Positions 9,550-21,403 of a stretch of DNA of 64,000 nucleotides are shown piece by piece. Each line of letters begins with the position of its first letter. The first letter of the stretch is position 1. The translations under genes and the position numbers were made by a program. The DNA is from Prunus persica (Eukaryota; Streptophyta; Magnoliopsida; Rosales; Rosaceae), in assembly GCF_000346465.2 (NCBI RefSeq), contig NC_034016.1, positions 3,369,391 through 3,433,390 of the forward strand, read 5' to 3'. The notes beneath the pieces were generated by a model. That model was not told the origin of the DNA. It did no database searches and saw only the letters and a list, made by a program, of their open reading frames with translations.

Positions 9550-11968
9550 TGTTAGATATATGTCCTAGAAGCCAACATAAAATGGATAATTCTAAGAAAA
9601 TGATATATAATAGTAAAGGGGCAAGAACGTTGTTTTAGATATTCATAATGTACACAAAGTAACAAATCCATGGATTAAGATATAAATGGAAAGTGGTCTC
9701 AAAAAGTTAGATGCACGAGACCTTTTTATACATATGAATATCGTATCCTAAAATGTTCCTGGTCACAAGATCACCAATTGGACAATGGTGATCCGCAAAG
9801 ACTGGTACACATTATGTCTGCTCAATTGGAAGGATGACTAGTCTCAAGTCATTCGTGTTGAGACACTAAGACAGATGTGTAGGTGCTCTATAGAAGATGA
9901 AGTCCACTGAGCGCTATCAACTCTAGAATTCTTGTATGGAAGTCTTACTCACAAGTGGCAAACAAAGAATTCTAAGTTGTGATAATGCAAATTAATCTTT
10001 GGACCTAAGACATCACAGTTGTCTTGTGTATATGTTATTTCTCTTTGAAAGCACTATACAGTTGTATCAAAATGATGTGATTTAAAGATGTTCCGCAGGA
10101 TTCTCAGCGTGTACGCAGAGACAGGTGAATGTACAACAAAGAATCTTTGCTCTTAGTAAGAAGAGAGAATACTCTAAATATATGATTCATGAATCTTTGG
10201 CCATAGTATTGAATGGAAATTGAAACAAGAACGTTTGCAATTTCATCAAATTGAATCATATAATCTAGAGATTGTCATATTAGGAATTTTGACACAAGTT
10301 TACCATATCCCGAGAATATGACATAGAGTATTGAATTAGAGAAAGATTAAATTGCATTGTAATCACAAACTAACTAGGTTCTCTAAATGAATTCTTTTTA
10401 GCTTGGGTAGCCATGACATACTGCTAGGTGTCACTCATGGCTTGTGGAAGCCCTGTAAGGACTAATTATAATTAGCCTTCACTAATAGAGAGAATTGTAT
10501 GGAGCGATACAATTTACACTTGATTTAGAGTGAATCATTCATACCCACTACCTCGCTAATTAGAACCTATAAGATGACACACCGAAAAGAAATCGATTGG
10601 GAAATTAAGAAGAGAATGAATGATTTTGTGACTTGGGCAAAGTCAATGTGAAAGTCAAAGGTCAAAGTCAAAAGTTAAAGGTCAAACGATTGACCCGACA
10701 CTTGACACGGTCAACTAAGGATGATCGGGATCAACACTCGTTAGACAAGTGAGTGATTAAATTAGTTAAGTCACTAGAGTAATTAAATTGATTAGATTAA
10801 TTTAATTATTCAATTAAATTTATGAAACTTTAATTAAAGATCTCATATGACTTGGAAATTCAAAAGGGATTTGACCATATAGACTTAGACACATATGTGA
10901 CATATTATAAGATTAATGTGTTGAACCAAGATAGCAAAAGATGACACACAAAGGGGGGGTGTGGCTACACTAGGGTCACTCTTGTGACATTTTTTTCCTA
11001 TAAGTGTGTAGCTATGGTATCCTATCATCCTAGGGTTTTCAACTTGGTGAAATTGGAAGAGAGAAAACATCAAGCTCTCTCTCCCTAACCCCTTCACTCT
11101 ATCACATCAAGTGAGGGTGCTAGCACCACTCTGCACTTGTTGTCTACTCATTCTCTCATCCCTTTCAATCCTTGGTGAAGAGCTTTGAGGAGGTGCAGAT
11201 CTTTGTACCTATTTGGAGAGCTACAAGGTGGAGAATCAACATCAAAGGGTGAGCCAACAACAAAGGGACCACACTCCCTTTACTTGAACACCATTCTTGG
11301 TTTCAAGATTCGCTCCCAGGGTATGAACATCTTATCTTCTTCTTAAATAGGATTTAGAGAGTCTTTGGTGCATATTGTCATAGACTTATAAAGATTGTGA
11401 CTAAATGAGACTTGCTTGAATCCCTAGTTTATTTAATGCTTCCGCTCTTACTTTGATTTCATATTAGATATGGCATGCGAGGTGACTTATACTCTCAAAG
11501 TTTGGCTGTAGAGTTTTTAGAAATCTCTACACAATACCATTCCTACAATATTCCCTTCAAGTGGTATCTAGAGCCAAGGTTTATAGAAAGGTGCACCCTT
11601 TTGAGTTTTAGAAAGAATATAGGCTTAGTTTCATGGTTATAAATGTTATAACATGTCATATCTTTCATGATTGATTCATATGTATGCTTGATACTTGGAA
11701 TTTTGGATGTTGCATGAAAGAGATTTTTCAAAAATAAACAAAGGGGGTGGCGGCATCTTTGGGTTTTTGGTCTTGTGTGTTTTTCATGCTTATCTAATTT
11801 ATTTTGTTGTGTTGGTCTTAAAATTCTAAACACAAATATGATTTTTCCAAGATTTTACGATTTTATATGATTTTATAAAAAGGTTTTGAAAGAATAAGAA
11901 AGTTCTTTATGTTCTTGAGATTTTCATGAAAGGTTCTTGTTGATCCTTAGAGAATATTGCTTTTTGAT
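9550..11968 (+). mobile_element. Copia 5' LTR (about 2 kb) with primer-binding site and leader
   Basis: The insertion begins TGTTAGATATATGTCC at 9550, right after the Tat leader. The LTR ends in the CA at about 11547 or 11559. It is followed by TGGTATCTAGAGCC (11562-11575), one extra base away from the initiator-tRNA-Met primer-binding site TGGTATCAGAGCC typical of plant Copia. The leader continues to about 11968, where Tat gag resumes. An LTR of nearly 2 kb is large for Copia and suggests a SIRE/Maximus-like group. The rest of the element and its 3' LTR are missing. Flanks AGGAA and TGGAA share four of five bases, which is weak evidence for a target duplication. Confidence 0.6.
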
Positions 11969-11970
11969 TC

Positions 11971-12835
11971 ATGGAATTTATGAGATATGATGGTTACATG
12001 TTCACCGAACGCATAAAAAACTCAAGACAAGACAAGGATGTACAGACCTTGCGCATACCATTCTATATAGGGGTAGAAGATTCCTTGACCCAGCTCCACA
12101 CATTTCAATTGGCCCTAGGATGCAAGGGGCTCAACGACGAAGGTCAGTGCTTGTTGTTCCCATTTGCACTTGCTGGTGTAGCCCTCAACTGGTTTTACAT
12201 ATTGGAACCGTGTAGGGTAGACTCCTTCGACGAGCTAAAACAGATTTTTCTAAACCATTTCATGATCTAGACGGATCGTTTGTACTCCGCCGATGATTTG
12301 TATACCAGTTGACAAAGGGATAATGAACCCATGCCAGAATATGCCGTACGGTTCAGTCACGAGTACTCCCGGTGCCCAAAAATTGACGATCGGGTAGCCT
12401 TTGGCGCCTTTAAAAGTGGCCTTTGGTCATCTCATTTTTGGTACCTGGTGCATAGCAGTAATTGACGTACTTATGATGAGTTAATGAAGCAGGCTGCCAT
12501 CCATGCAAAGATAAAATACTTCAACTCAAAAACTGGGCATTCGGCTTGGCAAGAGGAATATGGGCAACAAAATTTTTCGACACAAGAACCCATGTATGCT
12601 TAGGTTGATAAGTCCAATGGATACCAGGCTGGCCATGAGCGAAAAGACACCTCCAACCCTCGGCAGGAAAATTATAAGAAGGGTAAAGGGAAATACAACC
12701 GCAATAATCACCGAGGGACCTTACCGAATCATAACCAGGGGCAGGAAATCTTTACTTTGCTCAACACCTCATACGAAGCTGCTTCATGTACGAGCAAGAG
12801 ATTATACCAAAGCCGGCCAACCGGAAGCCTAATCG
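11971..12835 (+). pseudogene. Tat-type Gypsy gag relic
   Basis: The frame from 11971 contains the retrotransposon gag core: TLRIPFYIGVEDSLTQLHTF, then CLLFPFALAGVALNWFYILE, then SFDELKQIFLNHF. It continues past a stop near 12270 with PEYAVRFSHEY and then a basic, asparagine-rich tail around 12640-12740. Several in-frame stops (for example after LYTS near 12310) and a frame change disable it. Confidence 0.75.
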
Positions 12836-13139
12836 GCAAGACAATAGGGATACCGACAAATTATGCCGATACCACTAACATAACAACCATAATATAGAAG
12901 AGTGCATAAGTCTAAGGAAGATCATTGAACGCCTAATTCGGGGGGGCATGTGAGACCAATACATTGCCAGGCCACAGCAAGTGCCTGCTCCGAATCCCAA
13001 TCGACAGATAAATATGATAAGCACCATCAGTGGAGGTCCAACCCTAGAAGGCATATCCAATTGCTCTATGAAACAGTATGTACGAGCGGCGCAATACACC
13101 TAGGTCTTCGGCATCGAAAGCAACTGGCATAAGAAGGTA

Positions 13140-14453
13140 TTGAAGATTCGATGGGAACCCATTACCTTCTATAAAGAAGAAAAAGAAAGGATCCTCTACC
13201 TGCAAGACGAGCTGAAGATTATCCGAGCCAAAATTGTCGATTTCGACGTAGGACGAATTCTAGTTGATACAGGCAGTTCGGTCAATGTCATTTGCCGATG
13301 CATTCAGAGAATTGGGACCGAGTCATCGGATGATCCCAGGGATGAGACATCGATGCCGCATGCCCAGTTGGCAGAGGATTTGGAGACTATTGTCTTACAT
13401 GAGAACCATCCCGACCAATGCATGAAGATCGGCACTACGCTAACCGCAACCCACCAATTCGAGTTCATCCAGTTCTTGCGCCACCATTTTGAGGTGTTTG
13501 TTTGGTCATACAACAATATGCCGGGCATTTTCCCTGAAGTCATATGTCACAAACTCAGCATCTCTCTTGCTTATAAACCTGTGCGACGGAAGCGACGATC
13601 GTATGATACCGAACGGTATGAAGCCATGAAGGCCGAAGTCGACAAGCTTCGAGCTATTGACTTTATCCAAGAGGCTACATATCCTGTGTGGCTGGCAAAC
13701 TCTGTAATGGTTCGAAAGGAAAATGGTAGATGGCGAATGTGCCAAGACTATACCGATCTCAACAAAGCTTGCTCGAAGGACAATTTCCCATTACTATGAA
13801 TCGATCAGCTCATTGATGCCACAGCAGGTCACGAGCTACTCAGCTTCATAGAGGCTTACTCAGGCTACAACCAGATTTTCATGCACTTTGCCAATAGCTA
13901 GCATACCACATTCATAACAAATAAAGGCTTATATTGCTATAATGTTATGCCATTCGGCTTGAAGAATGCGGGGGCAACATACCAACAATTGGTCAACAGG
14001 ATCTTCGCCAAACATATCGGTAGCACCATGGAGGTCTATGTTGATGAAATGTTGGTAAAAAGTGAAACTGACCTTCACAACTTATCCCTCATGTTTGACA
14101 TTCTAAAGGAATATTGAATGAGATTAAACCTAATGACATGCGCCTTCAGTGCATCTTTTGGGAAATTTCTCGATTTCGTGATCAGCCAGAGAGGAATTGA
14201 AGTGAACCTTGAGAAAATCAAGGCTCTTATAGATATGGAAAGGCCAAAGACACAGAAGGACATTCAGAGCCCTACCAGACGTGTTGTGGCTCTAACACGA
14301 TTCATCTCAAAGGCTACCGACAAATGCGCACTGTTCTTCAAGGCATTAAAAGGAAGCAAGCAGTACATCACATGGACGGTCGAATGTGATCTAGCATTCC
14401 AAGAGCTAAAGAGCTACATTAGCAAAGCACAATTTGATATTAGCCCTCGGTAA
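13140..14453 (+). pseudogene. Tat-type Gypsy pol relic: protease and reverse transcriptase
   Basis: The aspartic protease motif is visible as ILVDTGSSVNVI near 13258. It is followed closely by the linker DKLRAIDFIQEATYPVWLAN and the reverse transcriptase start GRWRMCQDYTDLNKA at 13726-13770, so the C-terminus of the protease is deleted. The RT continues with stops through MPFGLKNAGATYQQLVN (13948) to VYVDEMLVKS (14036). Here the catalytic YVDD motif reads YVDE. The thumb region follows to 14453, and RNase H and integrase are missing. Stops at 13798 (CGA-type to TGA) and around 13900 and 14115 confirm inactivity. Confidence 0.85.
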
Positions 14454-14899
14454 AACCTAAACCTATAAGTGCTTTCGGTACCTATATCAAGTGTAAAACC
14501 TATCGTTAGGGTTGGCACTTTGACAAAAAGTATTATGCCTTCGGTACCTATACTATCGTTGGACTTGTCACTTCTTTTTATGTTTTTTTTAAAAAAAATT
14601 CCGTTATTGGCGATAAGAGTGGAACAATAAGGACCCTCGGCATAGTTACCGATGGTCATCCCACTTCACGAACAATTGGTCGTTAACCATCAGTAACAAC
14701 CATTGTTCGATGGTATCATTCAAAAATACTGAGAAATAAAAACAACGATAATAAACAGAATATCGAATTTTAAATCAAATATATAAGTAAAAATGCCATT
14801 CAGCAACGATGTTCAAAATAAGCATTGCCCTAAGGCAAGATAGTTAAACATAATTCTACAAAGGCAATCAGAAGACGGTCAAACAACAGCATCCTCGGC
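14454..14899. other. Spacer between Tat pol and antisense ORF
   Basis: No gene seen. The stretch includes two similar CTTCGGTACCTATA passages near 14470 and 14540. It is probably internal noncoding sequence of the Tat element. Confidence 0.4.
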
Positions 14900-16015
14900 A
14901 TCTTCAGAGTCGGCCGGACCATCAGCGGCAGCGGCACCATCGGCAACTAGCTGAGTAGGAGCGTCTTCACCCTCATAATCCTCAATTATCTCATTCGCGA
15001 CACTTTCTAACAAAAGAGGAGGGTCACCAGCGAAGTTGAGATTGAGCTTTTGCTAAGGTTGAAGAGCTTGAAATAGTAGACTAAATCCACCATCTCCAAG
15101 CCCACCTACTTGTCTTGCAGGACGATGAACTCTTTTGATGAACTATATTTGTCTGACCGCTTCCCTCGCAGCATTCTGAAGTTCAGCAACCTTGGACCTC
15201 TTGGCCTCCTCCAAGACTACTTGCACTACCTCCTTCATTGCCTCGGCCTTCCTGGCAGTCTGCACTGTCGCCTCATCTCGGCAAGCTTGTCCTCGGCTAC
15301 TTTCACTTTGCGTTTGGTGGCCTCTTGGTCCTTAATAAGGTTGGCATGGTCTTGAAGCACCTTGTCCGCCTCGGCCACCTTCGAGTGGCTGTCCTCGTAC
15401 GTCCTCTTGGCATGCTTGGCAGTCGTGATGGCCCGCTTCATGCAGAGCCACATGTCCATGGATGCCTACAAAAAACAAGCGTATCAGCAAATATATATAA
15501 GATTTTGTACCCCAAAAAATGGCAGATTAGTCTTATCGAGCCCTGAAGGCAGAAGGCACTGTCTGCCTCTTCCTAAATGAGCTTCTTTGGCAACTTCTTA
15601 TTCTCCACCAATTCCATTTGCGAACCAATTATCCTATGGTCTTTAGAGGACAGGCGATGGTGATCGGATTGACAGCCAGGTCGTTCTCGTCCTCAGCAGT
15701 GAAGACAACTTGTAGATGGTCCAGCACCCAAGGTCTGTTAGGCCCCGGAGCCTCGTCCAGCTCAATGACGGCATGACACTTGCCGGTGACCTGTTGATAG
15801 GATTCCTTGGCAGCAGCCAACTCTTGTCCATCAATCTGCCTGAGCCGTTATGTCAAAGTCTGATTCTCTAGCTTAGACTTCGATGGCTCAGGTGCAGAAA
15901 CTTCTACGCCGAAGAGCCAGCCTTCGGCTGATGCATTTGTTGCTTGGCCTTCGCCCTCGCCAAGAGCCGCCTCTTGGATGACTCTGACATTTTTCTAGCA
16001 TCCGTCACTGCACCA
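14900..16015 (-). pseudogene. Antisense coiled-coil ORF of the Tat element (broken)
   Basis: Minus-strand frames read from about 15990 (SESSKRRLLARAKAKQQ) through 15820-15629 (AAAKESYQQVTGKCHAVIEL, then VVFTAEDENDLAVNPI) to 15459-15235. The last part (AKHAKRTYEDSHSKVAEADK, then EATKRKVKVAEDKLAEMRRQ) is a plausible coiled coil. Extra antisense ORFs between pol and the 3' LTR are a known feature of Tat-lineage Gypsy elements (Grande and relatives). Position, strand and composition fit that; sequence membership is inferred. Stops and frame shifts break it. Confidence 0.5.
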
Positions 16016-16560
16016 GACAAGCATTCGATAAGAGGTATATGCTAAAAAAGCCCTAGCCGAACGATAGTGTAGCTATATTAATTATTGAAGTTTGAAGTTT
16101 TATGATATGTTGAGCTTTATAATGGTTCGATACTCTACAAAAGGAAAAAAAATATGGGCCAAGTTGTGATTTTTTGTTTGTTTGTTGAAATTGGGGCTAA
16201 CAATGTTGAACAAATGCAAAAAGAAAGAGAATTGATCTTAGGCCCAAACCAGTCGAACCAAACATTCTTAAATTGGTTTGGTTTAGTTTAGTTTAGTTTT
16301 CTTTATAATTTTGTCAAAACCAAACCGAATCAAACAGTTATATGGTAATTGAATTGACCGCGATTTTGAGGTGAAGCCAATCCAATTCGGACCATGTCCA
16401 CTCCTATTTTTTAGCTTTATATGTGTTGATAATTCTAAAAGATATTCCTTTTATAATCATATTTTTTTCTTTTTATCATTTTTTAAAATCATTTTCTTTT
16501 CGGTCAAATTTATTATCACGTCAATAAGACTAGTCTCTTGGCACACATGTGTCAATTGAT
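16016..16560. other. AT-rich intergenic region upstream of the COG0212 gene
   Basis: No gene. Around 16230-16400 a run of GGTTTGGTTT/AAACCAAACCG and the phrase GGACCATGTCCACTCCT looks like a worn hAT-type MITE. Its boundaries cannot be set. Confidence 0.4.
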
Positions 16561-16945
16561 TTTAATTTTAATTTTTTTAAATATAAAAAAATGTGAATGT
16601 ACCATATTATCCTCATTTAATTAATAATTTCAATTCTTAATGTTTAAATTAACCAATGTATTTTATGGTATTTTGAATGTTTCACCGTTCTCCGCCTTTT
16701 GTTTTATATAAATACTAGCCTTTTGTTTTATATTTTGATTTATTTAAGAATTAAAAAAAATAATGGATAGTTGTGTTCTATAAAAATAGGATCTATTATC
16801 TGAATTTTCTTTTAATTTTAATTTTTTAAATACGAAAAATTATGAATTTGCCATATTATCTTCGTTTAATTAATAATTTCAATTCTTAATGTTTGCATTA
16901 ACCAAGAGTATTTTCTGGTATTTTGAATGTTTTACCATTCTCTGC
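16561..16945. repeat. Promoter-proximal direct repeat, about 135 bp, two copies
   Basis: 16561-16697 and 16813-16945 are diverged copies sharing CATATTATC, TTTAATTAATAATTTCAATT, CTTAATGTTT, GGTATTTTGAATGTTT and ACC(G/A)TTCTC. The spacer is about 115 bp. The second copy ends at the TATA-like run of the next gene. Confidence 0.8.
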
Positions 16946-16956
16946 TATATATATAT
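16946..16956 (+). promoter_or_regulatory. TATA-like box of the COG0212 gene
   Basis: TATATATATAT lies about 40 bp before the proposed start codon. It overlaps the earlier in-frame ATG at 16955. Transcription would normally begin 25-35 bp downstream, which argues for starting translation at 16991 or 17000 instead. Confidence 0.5.
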
Positions 16957-16990
16957 GGATAAGGCTGAAGCAAAGAAACAGTTGCCGGAA

Positions 16991-19855
16991 ATGCCGTTAA
17001 TGGATTCAAGCCTGCTCCGAAACTCAACCCCATTTACACTTGGACCCCTACCCAACCTCCTGAATAAAACCCAGAAATGCCGCCATTCTCTCTCTTCACT
17101 CTCCCTCCCAACAAATTCTCACAAACACCTCTTCATGCGGAGAAGTGGCAGTAGCAGCGGACCCCGAAACGACGTCACTTTCGACGAGGCGGCTTACGAA
17201 GCCGAGCGGCTCAGCTTTGACGCCAAGGCTCGAGAAGAAATGGCTGAGACTTCGAAGATTGAGACCCAAGAAAGTGGGGTTGCCGAAGACCCGAAAGCTT
17301 GGAAATGGGTGATCCGGAAGAGAATTTGGGACATGATGGAGGCCCGGAACATAGCCCAGAATCCGCGCCCCGTTCACCATCGCATACCAAACTTCGTTGG
17401 CGCTGCAGCTGCTGCGGATAAAGTAAGAGCACTTTGTAATTTTTTTTAATTTTCTTCTTTTAATTTTATTTTTTGGGTTGCTGAGAAATTTAAAGATAAT
17501 TTTTTTTCTTTATTTTAATAATGTGGGTTTTAATTAAGAAAATAAATAATGCGAGTTTGGGCAGTTGGGTGGGTTGGAAGTGTTTCGGGTCGGGACTTGC
17601 GTGAAGGTTAATCCAGATTCACCTCAGAAGCAAGTCAGGTTTCTCACACTGTCTGGTTAGTTTAAGTACTTACGTGCCTACTTGTTCATGTGGTTAATAT
17701 AGTAATTGTATGGAAATGTGAGTTAAGCGAGTTGACGAATGCAGTGTGCTCGGCCCCTTGCAACCCAAGTTTGCTTTGTTGAAAAAAAAGTAATTGTATA
17801 TTAATTTTCTTGAAATCATATAAATATATGTAAGAAAATGTATTAAAATGGCACCAAGAGGTTGCAACCCAGATATATACAATACAACTTACAAGAGGAG
17901 TTCTAAAAGGTAGTTTCACTTGAAAAATATATTATAAATGTATATATGTTAATCTTGCACAAGATTATTTGGGCCACTTGCAAACATGGTTCTACCTGAA
18001 ACCTGTGTTGATTGATAGTATGGTTTACCCATGATTCATATACCTCATTTTGCTTATGGACTATCATACGTATGTGGATTTTACAATGTTTTGGAAGTTG
18101 AAACGGCGGTAGATAAAATCATATGTTTGCATCTTATAAGCCAAAAGTACATTTGGAATAATTGACAGTTAACTGCTTGAATAAGCACAATATGATAGAC
18201 ATACTTCTAACAACACCGGATGATATGTTACCACTCAGTTAAAACTTGGCTCAAAGAACCTTGAAGGATGGTTGTACAAATGAATTATGAGTTGTATTAA
18301 TATTTTATGAAAATTGAAAATTGTTTCTATGTGCACCAGGAACCAGTAATGCCTAGTGTTCTTCACTTCAAAATCCAATTTAAGACCCTTGATTTTGTGC
18401 AGGTGAGAAGAAGTTGTTAACTCCGCAACCCCGTTTAAGGACTGGGTTTTTCTCCGTTCTTGAATCCCATATGTTGACTCCTAGTACAATCAAAGAGGCT
18501 TGCACCTCTGTTGGGGTCGCCAAGTATGGGCGGGCAATTGGATTAGACGAGAAAATCAAGGTTGATCTTATAGTCATCGGCTCAGTTGCTGTTGATCCAA
18601 GGACAGGCGCTCGACTTGGCAAGGGTGAGGTAATCATACTATGGAAAGTGTTTGCTTACCCTTGTCATACTTTCTTAGAAACGCATACTACAACTCATTA
18701 CTGCAGGCATCTTGTTTGTTTGTCCTAGCCATACTTTCTTACAGCATTTTGGTTCTGGACGTAATGTCAGGTTGCTTTATCACTCTAACTAAATGGACGA
18801 GGATTTGTTATAAAAAAAAAGTGAAATGAATAGTGATTCAGACCTCTAATCCTAGGAAAAAGTTTGGTTAGTATTTAAATGTCATTAACTCATTTTATGG
18901 AGATAAGAGACGGTTTTTATATGTGAAGTTTAAGCTTGTTCAATTTGAAATTTTGTCTTGCGTAGTGTCATTATTGAGTCATTGACATATTCAGGAAGTG
19001 GGTAAAACTTAGTCAAGTCTTTTGTTTAATGATAAAGTTGCGGTGCAGGGATTTGCAGAACTTGAATATGGGATGCTGCGATTCATGGGAGCCATTGATG
19101 ACTCAACACCAGTTGTCACTACGGGTAAGTGTGGTTTCTTTTCTGCTAATCCTCGTGTTTCTTTTATCTGGTTCAAGAGGAGTTAATTTGTATGTGTTTG
19201 CATGCGTATTCCATCCTTTGGGCAGGGGACATGAAAGGTTTGCATTTGAATATTACTTTTCATGCTTCAAATTTTGTTCTGTCGTCTTTAGTTCCTCAAT
19301 TAGGCTCTTCCTTTTCTTCTAAATATTACTTTGGTTACTTTTTCTGTTTACATCATGTGAAATGCGAAATTTCTTGCAGTGCATGACAGTCAATTGGTAG
19401 ATGATATTCCGATTGAGAAGCTGTTAGTCCATGATGTACCAGTGGACATCATATGCACTCCAACCCAGGTCATATTTACCAACACATCAATTCCAAAGCC
19501 TCAAGGTTGGTGAACTTCTGCAATTTGCTTAATTTTCCTTTTCCTTTCTCTGGGAAAATAGTTTTCCTCGAAGAGTTAGTTGAGTACACATCCTAACTTC
19601 CCTTGATATTTGTAATTTGTACCATTTTATGATGAGATTGGTTAGTCAGAGTACCGTCTTACAGTACTAGATGATATTCTTAATACCAATATTTCTATGA
19701 GTATAGGGATTTACTGGGACAAATTGTCCCCTGAGAAGCTCGGGCAAATTAGAATACTTAGAGAGCTCAAGAGAAGGATTGAGAAGGAGGCTGGACAAAA
19801 GCTTCCATGCGGTCCATCTGAGAAACTGCCTCCAACAGCAAGACGAGGGAGATAA
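16991..19855 (+). CDS. COG0212 5-formyltetrahydrofolate cyclo-ligase-like protein, six exons
   Basis: The exons are 16991-17422, 17565-17655, 18403-18629, 19049-19124, 19380-19505 and 19707-19855 (TAA). All introns are GT-AG and every join keeps frame, giving about 366 residues. Family hallmarks are [108 protein letters not shown] and [14 protein letters not shown]. This is the plant COG0212 family, related to 5-formyltetrahydrofolate cyclo-ligase and placed in the NagB/RpiA/CoA-transferase fold. It has been linked to folate and thiamin metabolism but its exact reaction is unsettled. The N-terminus is rich in Ser, Leu and Asn and poor in acid, as a chloroplast transit peptide would be. Start could also be 16955, 17000 or 17137. 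The gene looks intact. Confidence 0.92.
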
Positions 19856-21403
19856 CTGATTTGTTCTTCAAAGAAAATTAAATGGTGCAACAAGAAGGAA
19901 GAAGGAACAGAAAAATTCAATGTATAGACCATTTCTGTTCTGCACCAATAAGGGTTCATTCCTTTCTTTTTACATGAATAACGAATTGCACAGACAAAAG
20001 GAAACAAAAGATGTAGCTACATAATCCATGACTCGCCTTCTTGCAGCTTGCTTGGTACTGTTGTCGGGAAAGGTTACAACGATTATGAATGCTTGTGTGA
20101 GAGGGTAGAGGAGTGTGATACATGATATTTGAAGTGCGAAAATCAACTCTCTTGTTTATTAGCCATGATTTGACAGAGGGTGTAAAACTTGAGTTTGGAT
20201 CGCTTCCTTTTTAAAGTTAATATTGTGCTTATGTTCAAAATAACTTACGAGCTTGTTAAATTCTAATTCCTCCGACCTCTGCAATTTTGAACATAATTAG
20301 AAGATCTATACGAAAATTAGAATTTTATTTTGTAAAAAGTGCGGTAGACATGAAAAGTGGATTTCATGAATGCGCTTGTATAAGAAACCTCTGAGAACGG
20401 GCAACAGAACGTATCTGCGCATCATTTTCACTGGATTTGTACCATACTAAAGTTACTCGTACTACATACATAATATTCTTATGGACTTATTTTTCTCTTG
20501 CTGTTGCAAAAGTCTGTTTTTCCGTTTAGAAAATCATGTACAGGTAAAAGTTCTTCATTCACACCGTTTTTTTTTTTTTTTATAAAAAAATTATTTTTTA
20601 TAATGACAAAAGCCTGATATCACTCTTATTTATTTTTTATTTGTTTTCCTTTTGTGTTGTTCTTTATATTGTATTGGGTTCTTTGACTAATTGTTCAAAA
20701 CTTCTGTGTTTTTTTTTAATTGGTAAAGGGAAAAAGAAAAAAAAAAGAAGAGAACTCCAGCCTGAGTCTGAGTCTTCCATTTATTTTAGTTTAGTTTATT
20801 ATAGAACACGACTTCACGCTGCAAGAATGCATGGAATTCATCAGTTTACACTCCCATCTCATTTCCTTTTCTTAAACAAAAAATTTAAAGCGTGATGGGA
20901 GGCCAATTCGGTGGCTTGTCGGTCATGTTCTTCTGCATTACTTCATCAAATTTAACCATAAGAAAAGAAGTTTGGATATGTATTTTTCTTCGGATCAAAT
21001 CAAGCATATTAATACTGAAGTCAACTGCACTCCCTTTCTTGATCCTCATTGCTGCTATGCATCTTAAATCTTAATCCTTCTTAGTTGTATTATTTCTCTC
21101 TTAATCGAAAATTTTCCGAATTAAGGCAATTAATCTCTCTGTCTGCGACGTCTTTCTTGCTCTGGAGGGGATCCCACTGATTTATATCCACCTTGTAGTT
21201 GGTAATGTCTCTAACCTATTGCCTTATGTAGTGCTAGTTTCATCTCTATTATACAAAAATGGTTAATGTGTGCAGATTTTTTGGTTTGATATTTCTATTT
21301 CGAGTATAATAATTAAGCCATTATAAGCTAGCTTTCGTTAATGTGCTTCTTCTTGTTTTGAATATATATAATGTGTTTGTCAATGTGCGTGGATTTGTAG
21401 GTC
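19856..21403. other. Intergenic, 3' region of COG0212 and upstream of TNL relic
   Basis: 19856-20200 is probably the 3' UTR of the COG0212 gene. The rest is AT-rich with poly-T and poly-A runs near 20565 and 20735. I see no further gene. A TATATATA run at 21364 lies upstream of the TIR-domain ATG. Confidence 0.5.
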
